A stretch of DNA of 64,000 nucleotides from an uncultured Clostridia bacterium (GCA_934746645.1 CAKVFE010000002.1:186001-250000); one strand, 5' to 3'. Numbered from the stretch's first letter, positions 18,132 to 27,689 are shown. Notes: a model not told the origin generated them from the letters alone. Program-made: numbers and translations.

Positions 18132-18395
18132 ATGATTAAAAAAGACAAAAAGCAAGAAGTTATCAAGGCTTACCAATTAAGTGATAATGACACAGGTTCT
18201 TGTGCAGTACAAATTGCTATTTTAACTGCAAGAATCAACGAATTAACAGAACACTTAAAATCTAACAAAAATGATAACCATTCTCGTCGTGGATTAATCC
18301 AAATGGTATCTAATCGTAAAAGTTTACTTAAATATTACGAGAAAAAAGACCTTGAAGCTTGCCGTGAATTAAAGAAAAAATTAGGTATTAGATAA
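18132..18395 (+). CDS. rpsO: 30S ribosomal protein S15
   Basis: 87 residues with the family core 'DTGSCAVQIAILTARINELTEHLK', split here as 'DTGSCAVQIA' and 'LTEHLKSNKND', then 'HSRRGLIQMV' and 'RKSLLKYY'. Early 30S assembly protein binding 16S rRNA. Strong SD AGGAGG. A hairpin separates it from pnp. Confidence 0.98.
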   Translation: MIKKDKKQEVIKAYQLSDNDTGSCAVQIAILTARINELTEHLKSNKNDNHSRRGLIQMVSNRKSLLKYYEKKDLEACRELKKKLGIR

Positions 18396-18400
18396 TAAGT

Positions 18401-18436
18401 AAAAGGTGGAAGATTTCTTTCGCCTTTTCTTTTGTT
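18401..18436 (+). terminator. 12-bp hairpin between rpsO and pnp
   Basis: AAAAGGTGGAAG pairs with CTTTCGCCTTTT (two G-U pairs) around a 4-nt loop, followed by CTTTT. It may be a partial terminator or a processing site. In Escherichia coli the rpsO-pnp interval also carries a terminator and an RNase III site that controls pnp. Confidence 0.7.
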
Positions 18437-18477
18437 TAAAAATAGGTAATTTATTGGGAAAGTTCAAGGAGGAAAAA

Positions 18478-20574
18478 ATGAACGAAGTAAAAAAATATCA
18501 AACAGAAATTGGTGGTAAAAAAGTAGATATTACATTAGGTAAATATGCTTTCCAAAGCAATGGTAGTGTAATAGTATCTTGTGATGACACCGTAGTTATG
18601 GTTAATGTTACCATGAGTAAAGAACCACGCCCAGGACAAGATTTCTTCCCACTAAGTGTAGATTTTGAAGAAAAACTATATGCAGTAGGTAAGATACCGG
18701 GTGGCTTTAAACGCAGAGAAGGAAGAGCTAGTGACCAAGCAATTTTGACAAGTAGATTGATTGATAGACCACTTAGACCTTTGTTCCCTAAGGGATTCTT
18801 TAATGATGTATCTGTTATTGCTACACCATTATCAGTTAATCCAGATTCTGCTCCAGAGCCTTTAGCAATGTTTGCAAGTTCTTTAGCACTTACAATATCT
18901 GATATTCCATTTGGTGGTCCAACTGGTAGTGTAGATATCGCTTATGTTGATGGCAAATATATTGTTAACCCTAATCAAGCAGAGCGTGAAGCAAGTCTTA
19001 TGGACTTAACAGTAGCTGGTACAAAAGAAGCAATTCTTATGGTTGAAGCTGGAGCAAAAGAAGTATCTGAAGAAGTTATGCTTCAAGGTATCTTATTTGC
19101 TCACGAAGAAATCAAAAAACAAGTTGAATTCCAAGAAAAACTTGCAACAGAACTTGGTGTTAAGAAAAATGAAGAAATTAACTATTATGTAATTTCTGAA
19201 GACATTGAAAATGCAGTAAGAGAATACGCAACTGATAAAGTTAAAGAAGTTATGTCACACTTCGACCGTCATGTAAGACAAGACGCTGAAGAAGTTATGG
19301 ATAAAGATGTTTTGGAACATTTTGCTGATGTATATCCAGAAAATTCTAGAGAAATTCTTGATGTATTATACAAAATCAAGAAAGAAGTTATGCGTTCTAA
19401 GATTATTAACGATGGCGTTAGACCAGACGGAAGAAAGACTGACGAAATCAGACCAATATGGTGTGAAGTTGGTATTTTACCAAGAGTTCATGGTTCTGGT
19501 GTATTTACTCGTGGTGAAACACAAGCACTTACAACATTAACATTGGGTTCTTTGCGTGATACACAAATCCTAGACGGATTAGATGATGGCGAAAGCGAAA
19601 AACGCTATATGCATCATTACAATATGCCAGGTTATTCAACTGGTGAAGCAAAATCTATTAAGAGTCCAGGTAGAAGAGAAATTGGTCATGGTGCTTTAGC
19701 AGAAAGAGCATTAGTTCCAGTTTTACCAAGTGAAGAAGAATTCCCTTATGCTATTCGTACAGTTAGCGAAATTTTAAGTAGTAACGGTAGTACAAGCCAA
19801 GCAAGTGTATGTGGTAGCACATTAGCACTTATGGACGCTGGTGTTCCTATTAAAGCTCCAGTTGCTGGTATTGCTATGGGACTTATTAAAGATGTAGAAT
19901 CTGGCAAAGTAGCAGTTCTTACAGATATCCAAGGTCTAGAAGATTTCTTAGGAGATATGGATTTTAAGGTTGCAGGTACAACAAAAGGTATTACTGCTAT
20001 CCAAATGGATATTAAGATTAAAGGTATTGATGAAAACATTCTTCGTACAGCTTTGGAACAAGCTAGAAAAGGTCGTATGTTTATTTTAGGTAAGATGACA
20101 GATGTTATCCCTGAACCTAGAAAACAACTTAGTCCTTACGCTCCAAAGATTATTACATTTACTATCAATCCAGATAAAATTAAAGATGTTATTGGTTCTG
20201 GTGGTAAGACAATCAATAAGATTATTGAAGAAACTGGTGTAAAAATTGATATTGAAGACGATGGTAGAGTATGTGTTGCTGGCGTTGACGCTGAAATGAA
20301 TGAAAAAGCAAAACAAATTATTTTAGGTATTGCTGAAGTAGTTGAAGTTGGCAAAGTATACACTGCAAAAGTTGAAAGAATTATGCCATTTGGTGCTTTT
20401 GTAAGCTTTGGTTGGAATAAAGAAGGTATGATTCATATCTCTAAATTAAGTACTAAACATGTTGATAAAGTTGAAGATGTAGTTAAGATTGGCGATATTG
20501 TTGAAGTTGAAGTAATTAAGATTGACGAAAAAGACCGTATTGACCTTAAACTTCTTGCTGTAAACAACAAATAA
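18478..20574 (+). CDS. pnp: Polyribonucleotide nucleotidyltransferase (PNPase)
   Basis: Phosphorolytic 3'-5' exoribonuclease of the degradosome. I chose the ATG at 18478, which has AAGGAGG 6 nt upstream; an in-frame ATG at 18406 lies in the rpsO-pnp hairpin and would add 24 unrelated residues. The protein has 698 residues: two RNase PH domains ('GQDFFPLSVDFEEK', 'RVHGSGVFTRGETQ'), a KH domain ('IGSGGKTINKIIEETG') and an S1 domain ending 'DRIDLKLLAVNNK'. Confidence 0.97.
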   Translation: MNEVKKYQTEIGGKKVDITLGKYAFQSNGSVIVSCDDTVVMVNVTMSKEPRPGQDFFPLSVDFEEKLYAVGKIPGGFKRREGRASDQAILTSRLIDRPLRPLFPKGFFNDVSVIATPLSVNPDSAPEPLAMFASSLALTISDIPFGGPTGSVDIAYVDGKYIVNPNQAEREASLMDLTVAGTKEAILMVEAGAKEVSEEVMLQGILFAHEEIKKQVEFQEKLATELGVKKNEEINYYVISEDIENAVREYATDKVKEVMSHFDRHVRQDAEEVMDKDVLEHFADVYPENSREILDVLYKIKKEVMRSKIINDGVRPDGRKTDEIRPIWCEVGILPRVHGSGVFTRGETQALTTLTLGSLRDTQILDGLDDGESEKRYMHHYNMPGYSTGEAKSIKSPGRREIGHGALAERALVPVLPSEEEFPYAIRTVSEILSSNGSTSQASVCGSTLALMDAGVPIKAPVAGIAMGLIKDVESGKVAVLTDIQGLEDFLGDMDFKVAGTTKGITAIQMDIKIKGIDENILRTALEQARKGRMFILGKMTDVIPEPRKQLSPYAPKIITFTINPDKIKDVIGSGGKTINKIIEETGVKIDIEDDGRVCVAGVDAEMNEKAKQIILGIAEVVEVGKVYTAKVERIMPFGAFVSFGWNKEGMIHISKLSTKHVDKVEDVVKIGDIVEVEVIKIDEKDRIDLKLLAVNNK

Positions 20575-20618
20575 TTTAATTACACTTTATATCAATAATA
20601 TTTAAAATAGTTATAATG

Positions 20619-20646
20619 AAAAGGCAATACATATTGCCTTTTTTTA
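20619..20646 (+). terminator. Terminator after pnp
   Basis: AAAAGGCAAT-ACAT-ATTGCCTTTT, then T-run. Confidence 0.9.
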
Positions 20647-20690
20647 TATTTTTTAATATACTATTATTAGTTTAATTAAAGGGTATATTA

Positions 20691-21569
20691 ATGAAAAATT
20701 TTCAAAAAACATTTTACATATTTTTGGCAATATTTGCTGTAGCATTTTTAATACCAGTAATATTTTGTATTGTAGAAGCGACTACATCATTGTCATATAA
20801 AAAAATAGTCAATAATGGTATAGAAACTATAGCTTATGTCAACACAGACAATCCTATGTCGTCCAATCTTACTGTTAATGAAGTTAAATATTATCAAATA
20901 AACTATTATTTTGAAGTTGATGGGCAAGTTTATTATGGAAGCACAAGTTCCAACTATACACTTAGTAGAGCTAATGAAATACTTAGCAATGGTAGCCTAA
21001 AAATTAAATATATTAGACATAAAAACACATACAAATCTATTGAAAGCAATTATACTAGTGGACCTGCCAATACAGGACTTTTAATAAGTCTAATATCATT
21101 TGGATTAGTAGACGCAATAATATGGTGTATCTTTATTATTAAAACAGTAAAAGCAATACAATGGTGTGTTATTAATAAAAAAGGAACAATAAAAGAAGCA
21201 ACTTTTGTTTCTTCTGCGTCAGGTGTTGTTTACAACAAAGTTCCAATGTACCATATCAATTATTTTTGGACAAATGATAGTGGTAAAACCATAGAAGGGT
21301 GTACAGCTGACAACTATACAAAAAGTGAAGCAGATTTGTTTGAACAAATAAAAGTTTTTGCAATTAAAACTTTAGGCAATAAGAGTATTGTTGAGTCTAA
21401 ACCTTTCCAATTAAGTTCTACTTTTAAAGAAAAAGAATTGTCCGATAGAGTAGAAAAAGAGTTAGATAACAAATTTGTTGAATGTGAATATTGCCATTCT
21501 ATATACGATATTAAATTATCAAAATGTCCAACTTGTGGTGCACCAAAAAATCTTAATAATGCAAAATAG
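20691..21569 (+). CDS. Membrane protein with two DUF3592-like domains and a zinc ribbon
   Basis: 292 residues, not matched to a characterised protein. An N-terminal transmembrane helix (~7-30) and a second one (~125-150) each precede a beta-rich segment of DUF3592 type: 'VKYYQINYYFEVDGQVYYG' in the first, 'VPMYHINYFWTNDSGKTIEG' in the second, both followed by 'xNYTxSxA'. The unit is therefore duplicated. The C-terminus is a CxxC...CxxC zinc ribbon ('CEYCHSIYDIKLSKCPTCG', near 262-280). Monocistronic between two terminators. Function unknown. Confidence 0.7.
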   Translation: MKNFQKTFYIFLAIFAVAFLIPVIFCIVEATTSLSYKKIVNNGIETIAYVNTDNPMSSNLTVNEVKYYQINYYFEVDGQVYYGSTSSNYTLSRANEILSNGSLKIKYIRHKNTYKSIESNYTSGPANTGLLISLISFGLVDAIIWCIFIIKTVKAIQWCVINKKGTIKEATFVSSASGVVYNKVPMYHINYFWTNDSGKTIEGCTADNYTKSEADLFEQIKVFAIKTLGNKSIVESKPFQLSSTFKEKELSDRVEKELDNKFVECEYCHSIYDIKLSKCPTCGAPKNLNNAK

Positions 21570-21581
21570 TATGCAAAGTTA

Positions 21582-21612
21582 AAAATAAGGGCTTAATGTC
21601 CTTATTTTTTTA
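21582..21612 (+). terminator. Terminator after the DUF3592-like gene
   Basis: AAAATAAGG / CCTTATTTT stem with additional T residues. Confidence 0.85.
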
Positions 21613-21817
21613 TGTTTGAATAGTATATAAAATTTCAATTAAATTTTTTAATTTAGCAATTGATATTTTATAATAAAAATCATCATTAATTATAAACAAA
21701 TACTACAAAATATTTTTAATTTTTTATAGTTGGGTATGGTAAAAATATATAGTAAAAATTTATATTGTTTTCATATTACAAAATTTAAACACATATAAAT
21801 TAATAGGTGTTAATAAT

Positions 21818-22528
21818 ATGAAAAATAAAAAAGAGAAATTATTTATACATGGCATAGCCAATATAGTTATAGTTGGAGTGTTAGCATTATTTGCTGTGAT
21901 GACATTATCATATAATTCAATAACTGTATTCGGCAATAATAGTTATAGTCCTATATACAATGGCAATCGTGATAGCAACAAAGTTAGTCTTATGATTAAT
22001 GTCTATTGGGGAACAGAGTATATCGAAGATATTTTGAAAATATTGAAGGACAACAATATTACAACAACATTTTTTGTTGGTGGTCAATGGGTAGAGAAAG
22101 AACCTGAAATGTTGCAAAAAATCGTAGATAATGGTCACGAAATTGGCAATCACGGATACTTTCATAGAGATCACGATAAATTAAGTTACGACCAAAACAT
22201 TGAAGAAATAAAGACTTGCCATACACTAGTTAAGAAGTTAACTGGTTTAGATATGAATTTGTTTGCTCCTCCAAGTGGCGCTTTTAATAAGACAACTTTA
22301 GATGTTGCAAAAGAACTTGGCTACAAAACAATAATGTGGAGCAGGGATACAATAGATTGGAGAGATAAAAATAGTGATTTGGTATATAAAAGAGCAACCA
22401 ATGTAAAAGGTGGTGATTTAGTTTTAATGCACCCAACTGAGCATACTTTAAAAGCACTACCAAGTATTTTGGAATATTACAATAATAACAATCTAAAAGT
22501 AACAACTGTTTCTGATACGATTTTGTAG
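21818..22528 (+). CDS. Polysaccharide deacetylase-fold protein (PdaB-like), catalytic Asp replaced
   Basis: 236 residues. An N-terminal transmembrane anchor (~11-33) places the NodB-homology domain outside the membrane. The fold is recognisable from 'DNNITTTFFVGGQWV', the zinc site 'GHEIGNHGYFHRDH' (HxxxH, H112/H116), 'FAPPSGAFN' (~149-157) and 'LMHPT' (~215). The usual motif 1 FD(D/A) is 'INVYWGTE' here, so the catalytic-base Asp is Asn61. It most resembles the PdaB branch linked to spore cortex or peptidoglycan, whose members share 'WGNE'-like motif 1. It may be catalytically impaired or use another mechanism. Monocistronic, followed by a terminator. Confidence 0.82.
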   Translation: MKNKKEKLFIHGIANIVIVGVLALFAVMTLSYNSITVFGNNSYSPIYNGNRDSNKVSLMINVYWGTEYIEDILKILKDNNITTTFFVGGQWVEKEPEMLQKIVDNGHEIGNHGYFHRDHDKLSYDQNIEEIKTCHTLVKKLTGLDMNLFAPPSGAFNKTTLDVAKELGYKTIMWSRDTIDWRDKNSDLVYKRATNVKGGDLVLMHPTEHTLKALPSILEYYNNNNLKVTTVSDTIL

Positions 22529-22536
22529 TAAAAAGT

Positions 22537-22564
22537 AAGATGTATATTATATACATCTTTTTTT
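22537..22564 (+). terminator. Terminator after the deacetylase gene
   Basis: AAGATGTATA-TTA-TATACATCTT with seven T residues. Confidence 0.88.
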
Positions 22565-22585
22565 AAAAATTTGTAGAAGTTTTAT

Positions 22586-22614
22586 TTTATAATTACAAGA
22601 TAATATGGTATAAT
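22586..22614 (+). promoter_or_regulatory. Extended -10 promoter of the ftsK/spoIIIE gene
   Basis: TTTATA (22586-22591), 17 bp, TATAAT (22609-22614) preceded by TGG. Transcription would begin about 30 nt before the TTG start at 22652. Confidence 0.7.
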
Positions 22615-22651
22615 TATTTTGACTAGTTATGTATTAATGGAGGATTATATT

Positions 22652-25600
22652 TTGCCAGTATATTCTAACAATAATGGTATTAAAAATCAAAAACGACAAT
22701 TAGTTATCAATCGTATTGGTATAGCTATGATTGTTGTTTTTAGTATATTATTAATTAACTTGATTTTTGGTATTGTACCATTTATCAATTCTTTCTTATT
22801 AGGTACATTTGGACTAACTATGTATGCTATATGTATTGCTTGCATTGTAGTAGGTATATTGATGGTTCGCAATGTAAAAATGACAGCACAAGGTAGTGAT
22901 ATAGTTTATTTATCATTATGCTTTGGTGTGTTGCTTATAATATTGCATTTGGCTACTACAACCAATATTGTAGATCTTAGCTATAGCCAATATATTGTTG
23001 AATGTTATAAGTTAAAAAATACAGCTGGTGGATTATTGTTTTCAATCATCACATATCCAATCAATAAGTTACTTACACATCTAGTTGCTTCATTTACTGT
23101 TTTAGCTATAATCGAAATTATCTTAATAGCATTTACAACAATTCATTTTATCAATAATGCTAGTAGAAAGGTGAAAATTGACAATAAAAATGTTCAAGCC
23201 GAATCTGAAGTCAAACAAAAAGTTGATACAAAGTTGGATTATGACAAACACATTGATAATAATACACAAGAATCACTTGATGATTTGATAGTATCTGATG
23301 ATGTAGTTATGCAAGACGAACAAGTTAAAACTGATGATACAGTTGATGACGAAGACAAAATCAAAGCTAAATCAATTTTGGGATTATCCAATCAATCTCA
23401 AAAAGTTGGTAAAGAAAAGGGTAATATTATTTCAAATCTAAGACCTACATTTGAACCAACTCAAGACAATAAAAACATATTTGAAAACACTTATGAAGAA
23501 GAATATAACTATTCTAGCACAGTCAACAACCATACAAAACCTCAAAAGTTTTTACATTCTGACACAGAAATATCAACTAAACCAGAGCGTAAATTAACTG
23601 AAAAGGATAAAGAAAATCTTAAATATTTACAAGATATAACAGGTGGTTATTTTGGCAAAATTGAAGAAGAACAAAAGCCACAACAACCAATTAAATCTAG
23701 CAATTCTGATTATGATGTAATGCAAGATTTGTATGACGAAGATTTGACTCAAAACAATTATAAAACAAAGTTTACTCCTACTCACAACAAACCAGAAATT
23801 AAAGTTGAAGCAAAAGATGTTTTATTTAAAAAGTCTGATAGTCCATCATACTTAAACAATATTAATACTGATTTTTCAAACAACAATAATATTGATTATA
23901 ATTCTAATCGAAATAATGACAGACCTAATCAAAATTACAATTCACAAAATTCTGCTAATGAAAAGCCATATAAAAACAATAGCCAAATGTTATTTGGTGA
24001 CCAATTTGGTAATGATGACGACATTGTAGAAGAACCTGTTGAAATCAATAATAATAGATATTCAAACAATAATTCTAATAACTATCAAAACAATAATTAT
24101 TCAAAACCAAACAATAATTTTAATCAAAATAACAATAATTATTCTCAAGATAGAAACTCTAATCAAAACCAATTTAATCAAGATAGAAATTCTAACAATA
24201 ATCAATTTAGTCAATCTAAAGTTGAAACTCCTAAAGAGCCTGAAAAACCTAAAAAGGTTTATAAAAAACCTCAACCATACAACAAACCTCCTATTGATTT
24301 GTTAAAATCTATAGACAATTCTCAAGTAAATCACAATGACAACAATACTGAGAAAGCTAGAGTACTTGAAGAAACTTTGGCAGGATTTAATGTTCCAGCA
24401 AAAGTTGTATCCATAACTAAAGGGCCAGCTATTACAAGGTTTGAACTTCAAATGCAACAAGGTGTTTCTGTTAAAAAGGTTATGGGACACATAGAAGACT
24501 TGTCTATGGTGCTTGAAGCCAATGGTAAAGTTCGTATGGAAATTCCTATTCCGGGTAAAAATGCTTTTGGTGTTGAAGTTCCTAACGAAACAATCGAAAC
24601 AGTACCTTTAAGAGATGTTATAGAATCTTACAACTTCCAAGGTAGTAAGTCACCAATGACTTATGCTTTAGGTAAAGACATCACAGGTGAATGTAAAGTT
24701 GCTCGTATAGACAAAGCTCCACATATGTTGGTTGCTGGTCAAACAGGTAGTGGTAAATCTGTTTGTCTTAACTCTATGCTTATAAGTTTGCTTTATAAAG
24801 CATCACCAGAAGATGTAAAAATTATTTTGGTTGACCCAAAAAGAGTTGAATTTACACTATATAATGGATTGCCACATTTGTTAATACCAAAAGCAATAAC
24901 AGATATTGACAAAGCTATAGATGCTCTAGGTTGGTTAGTTAACGAAATGGAAAGGAGATATACTATCTTCTCAGAAGCTAGAGTTAGAAATATAGAAGAA
25001 TTTAATAATAAAGAAGAAATTTTGTCTGGTGTAGAACCTAAACTTCCTTACATTGTATATATCATAGATGAGTTGAACGATTTTATGATGCAAAACAAGA
25101 AAGAAGTTGAAGATAAAATTATGAAAATTACTCAAAAGAGTAGAGCAGCTGGTATTCACTTAGTAGTTGCTACACAAAGACCAAGTGTAGATGTTATTAC
25201 TGGAACAATTAAAGGTAACTTAAATTGCCGTATTGCATTTGCAGTTGCGTCATTCCCAGATAGTAAAACTATCCTTGACCAAGCCGGAGCAGAAAACTTG
25301 CTTGGTAAAGGTGATATGTTGTTCTCACCAGGCAACATACCAACACCAATGCGTATACAAGGTGCATTTGTATCCAACGAAGAAGTTGAAGCAGTCGTTG
25401 AATATGTTAAAGAACACAATGAAGCCAATTTTGATAGTGATATTGAAGACCAAATGTTTAACAACAAACAAAGTGGTTTCAATGTTGGTGGCAATGACTC
25501 ATTTGCTTCATTTGACCCAATGTTAAAAGATGCTGTTAGATTAGCTATAAAGACCGGTAGTATCAGCGTATCCAAACTTCAAAGAGCATTTGGACTAGGC

Positions 25601-25732
25601 TTCCCAAGAGCTGGCAAAATAGTAGACCAAATGGAAGCTGCTGGATTTATAAGCGCACCTGACAGTAAGAAAATGAGAACAATATTTGTTACTCAACAAG
25701 AATTTGAAGAAAGATTCGGAGAAGACCTATAA
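22652..25732 (+). CDS. DNA translocase FtsK/SpoIIIE
   Basis: Hexameric DNA pump that clears chromosomes from the septum and, in spore-formers, into the forespore. I chose TTG at 22652 because GGAGG (22639-22643) lies 8 nt before it; upstream TTG and ATG codons in frame lack an SD. The product has 1026 residues: four N-terminal membrane helices (~20-165), a very long acidic then Asn-rich linker (~170-545, poly-Asn/Gln at ~400-525), and the RecA-like motor with Walker A 'GQTGSGKS' (~695) and 'IIDELNDFMM'. The C-terminal winged-helix gamma domain has 'LQRAFGLGFPRAGKIVDQME'. Its stop overlaps the rimO ATG. Confidence 0.95.
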   Translation: MPVYSNNNGIKNQKRQLVINRIGIAMIVVFSILLINLIFGIVPFINSFLLGTFGLTMYAICIACIVVGILMVRNVKMTAQGSDIVYLSLCFGVLLIILHLATTTNIVDLSYSQYIVECYKLKNTAGGLLFSIITYPINKLLTHLVASFTVLAIIEIILIAFTTIHFINNASRKVKIDNKNVQAESEVKQKVDTKLDYDKHIDNNTQESLDDLIVSDDVVMQDEQVKTDDTVDDEDKIKAKSILGLSNQSQKVGKEKGNIISNLRPTFEPTQDNKNIFENTYEEEYNYSSTVNNHTKPQKFLHSDTEISTKPERKLTEKDKENLKYLQDITGGYFGKIEEEQKPQQPIKSSNSDYDVMQDLYDEDLTQNNYKTKFTPTHNKPEIKVEAKDVLFKKSDSPSYLNNINTDFSNNNNIDYNSNRNNDRPNQNYNSQNSANEKPYKNNSQMLFGDQFGNDDDIVEEPVEINNNRYSNNNSNNYQNNNYSKPNNNFNQNNNNYSQDRNSNQNQFNQDRNSNNNQFSQSKVETPKEPEKPKKVYKKPQPYNKPPIDLLKSIDNSQVNHNDNNTEKARVLEETLAGFNVPAKVVSITKGPAITRFELQMQQGVSVKKVMGHIEDLSMVLEANGKVRMEIPIPGKNAFGVEVPNETIETVPLRDVIESYNFQGSKSPMTYALGKDITGECKVARIDKAPHMLVAGQTGSGKSVCLNSMLISLLYKASPEDVKIILVDPKRVEFTLYNGLPHLLIPKAITDIDKAIDALGWLVNEMERRYTIFSEARVRNIEEFNNKEEILSGVEPKLPYIVYIIDELNDFMMQNKKEVEDKIMKITQKSRAAGIHLVVATQRPSVDVITGTIKGNLNCRIAFAVASFPDSKTILDQAGAENLLGKGDMLFSPGNIPTPMRIQGAFVSNEEVEAVVEYVKEHNEANFDSDIEDQMFNNKQSGFNVGGNDSFASFDPMLKDAVRLAIKTGSISVSKLQRAFGLGFPRAGKIVDQMEAAGFISAPDSKKMRTIFVTQQEFEERFGEDL

Positions 25733-27051
25733 TGACCAATAAAGAATTACTTAATAAAAAAATAGGGTTTATTTCACTAGGCTGTGACAAAAATAGAGTT
25801 GACTTAGAAAAAATCATAGCACTAGTAAAAAATGCTGGATTTTCTACAGTTGATGATGTAAAAGACGCTAGTATTGTGATTATCAATACTTGCTCTTTTA
25901 TTGAATCAGCAAGAAAAGAAAGTGTAGATGTTATACTTAATACAATCAATTATAAAGCAAAACATTGCGAAAAAATCATAGTAACAGGCTGTTTAAATCA
26001 AATGAATTATACTGATTTAGAGTCAAGTTTACCAGAAGTAGATTATTTCTTAAAAGTTGCAGACAATGATAAAATAGTCAATATAATATATGGTTTGTAT
26101 GGACTAGAATTAAAAGAAAGTGCCAACTATTGTAATACCAATAGAGTATTGAGCACACCACATCATTTTGCGTATTTAAAGATATCTGAAGGTTGCAACA
26201 ATTTTTGCTCTTATTGTACTATTCCATATATTCGTGGAAGATTTGTATCTACACCAATGGAACAACTTATTAATGAAGCTACAAGTCTTGCACAAGCAGG
26301 TGTAAAGGAACTTATACTTGTTGGACAAGATGTTACAAAATATGGATTTGATTTATATGGCAAAAATAGTTTAGTTAAACTTATTCAAGAATTGTCAAAA
26401 ATAGATGGTATAAAATGGATTAGATTGCTATATTGCTATCCAGAATTGGTTGATGACGAACTTATTTCCGAAATGAAAAATAACGATAAAGTTGTAAAAT
26501 ACATTGATTTACCAATACAACATATCAATTCTGACATTTTAAAATCAATGAATCGCCGTACAGATAAAAATAAGATTTTGGAAGTTATACATAAATTAAA
26601 AACACAAATACCTAATATTGCTATTCGTACGACATTTATATTAGGATTCCCTGGTGAATCGCAACAACAATTTGAAGAAGTTATCCAATTTTTAAAAGAT
26701 GAAAAACTAACTAATGTAGGCTTTTTTGCATATTCAAGGGAAGAAGGAACAAGAGCTTATAGTTTTCCTAATCAAGTTCCTACAAGGACTAAAAATGCTA
26801 GAGTTAAAAAAGCATATCTTACTCAACAATTAATTGTTAATTCCAACAATAAAGATTTGTTAAATAAAACTTTTGATGTTATAATTGATGAGTTAGAAAA
26901 TGATGTATTTATTGGTCGTACATATATGAGTGCTCCAGAAGTTGACACTGTTGTATATATGCCAGTATCTAAAGATGTAAAAGTTGGAGATATAGTAAAA
27001 GTAAAAATAACCAACATAATAGATTATGATTTAGAAGGAGAAATATTATGA
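25732..27051 (+). CDS. rimO: Ribosomal protein S12 methylthiotransferase RimO
   Basis: Radical SAM methylthiotransferase acting on an Asp of S12. 439 residues. The N-terminal UPF0004 domain has cluster cysteines in 'SLGCDKNRVD', 'NTCSFIESARKES' and 'TGCLNQ'. The radical SAM motif is 'CNNFCSYCTIPYIRG' (~154) and a C-terminal TRAM domain is present. The 'FIESARKES' segment and ftsK/pgsA neighbourhood distinguish RimO from MiaB, which is encoded separately at 34425. It overlaps ftsK by one base and pgsA by four. Confidence 0.94.
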   Translation: MTNKELLNKKIGFISLGCDKNRVDLEKIIALVKNAGFSTVDDVKDASIVIINTCSFIESARKESVDVILNTINYKAKHCEKIIVTGCLNQMNYTDLESSLPEVDYFLKVADNDKIVNIIYGLYGLELKESANYCNTNRVLSTPHHFAYLKISEGCNNFCSYCTIPYIRGRFVSTPMEQLINEATSLAQAGVKELILVGQDVTKYGFDLYGKNSLVKLIQELSKIDGIKWIRLLYCYPELVDDELISEMKNNDKVVKYIDLPIQHINSDILKSMNRRTDKNKILEVIHKLKTQIPNIAIRTTFILGFPGESQQQFEEVIQFLKDEKLTNVGFFAYSREEGTRAYSFPNQVPTRTKNARVKKAYLTQQLIVNSNNKDLLNKTFDVIIDELENDVFIGRTYMSAPEVDTVVYMPVSKDVKVGDIVKVKITNIIDYDLEGEIL

Positions 27052-27680
27052 ATCTACCTAACAAAATATCCTGTGTCCGTATAGCATTATTACCAGTGTT
27101 TATATTCTTCTATATGGCAACATTTATTCCTTGCAATTACCTTATAGCAGGTATCGTTTTTGCAGTAGCAGCATTTACAGATTTGCTTGATGGAAAAATC
27201 GCTAGAAAGTACAACTTAGTTACTGATTTGGGTAAATTTTTAGATCCAATTGCTGACAAACTTATTGTTATGGCTGCATTGATATTAGTATCAGCTGATG
27301 GTACAATTCCAAAGCCTTATGGTATTATTATTGCTATTATCATCATTGGTAGAGAACTAATTATTAGTGCATTTAGACAAATTGCAGCTGCAAAAGGTAT
27401 AGTTATGGCTGCCGATATGTGGGGTAAATATAAGACTACATTCCAAACAATCGCTTTACCACTACTTATGCTACAAGCTCAAGTAGTTGCTTCTAATTGG
27501 CTAACTGGCAATGGCTTATTAGCATTCCAAATTGTCAATTATGTCTTAATCGGTATTGCTACAGTATTAACAATAATTAGTGGTTGCAACTACATTATTA
27601 AAAACAAAGCAGTGCTAAAACAAGAAGAAAAGAAAGATGACACAACAAAAATTGAGTCAAATGATAATAAAACTAAATAA
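27048..27680 (+). CDS. pgsA: CDP-diacylglycerol--glycerol-3-phosphate 3-phosphatidyltransferase
   Basis: Membrane enzyme for the committed step to phosphatidylglycerol. 210 residues with the CDP-alcohol phosphotransferase signature DGxxAR-x8-GxxxDxxxD, seen as 'LLDGKIARKYNLVTDLGKFLDPIADK' in two pieces near residues 46-70. Multiple membrane helices. A ~25-residue charged tail ends it. It overlaps rimO by 4 bp. A strong terminator follows. Confidence 0.96.
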   Translation: MNLPNKISCVRIALLPVFIFFYMATFIPCNYLIAGIVFAVAAFTDLLDGKIARKYNLVTDLGKFLDPIADKLIVMAALILVSADGTIPKPYGIIIAIIIIGRELIISAFRQIAAAKGIVMAADMWGKYKTTFQTIALPLLMLQAQVVASNWLTGNGLLAFQIVNYVLIGIATVLTIISGCNYIIKNKAVLKQEEKKDDTTKIESNDNKTK

Positions 27681-27689
27681 ATATAAGCA

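Noticed and set aside
18406..18477. Upstream in-frame start for pnp
   Set aside because: It lies within the rpsO-pnp hairpin, has no SD and adds residues not seen in PNPase.
21771..21799. Sigma-E-like promoter (TCATATT, 14 bp, CATATAAA) before the deacetylase gene
   Set aside because: The start would fall within the ribosome binding site at 21805, leaving no usable leader. Such matches are frequent in AT-rich DNA.
24039..24305. Plus-strand frame of ~88 codons in another phase inside the ftsK linker
   Set aside because: Its Ile/Lys/Thr repeats arise from the AAT/CAA-rich codons of the poly-Asn linker read out of phase.
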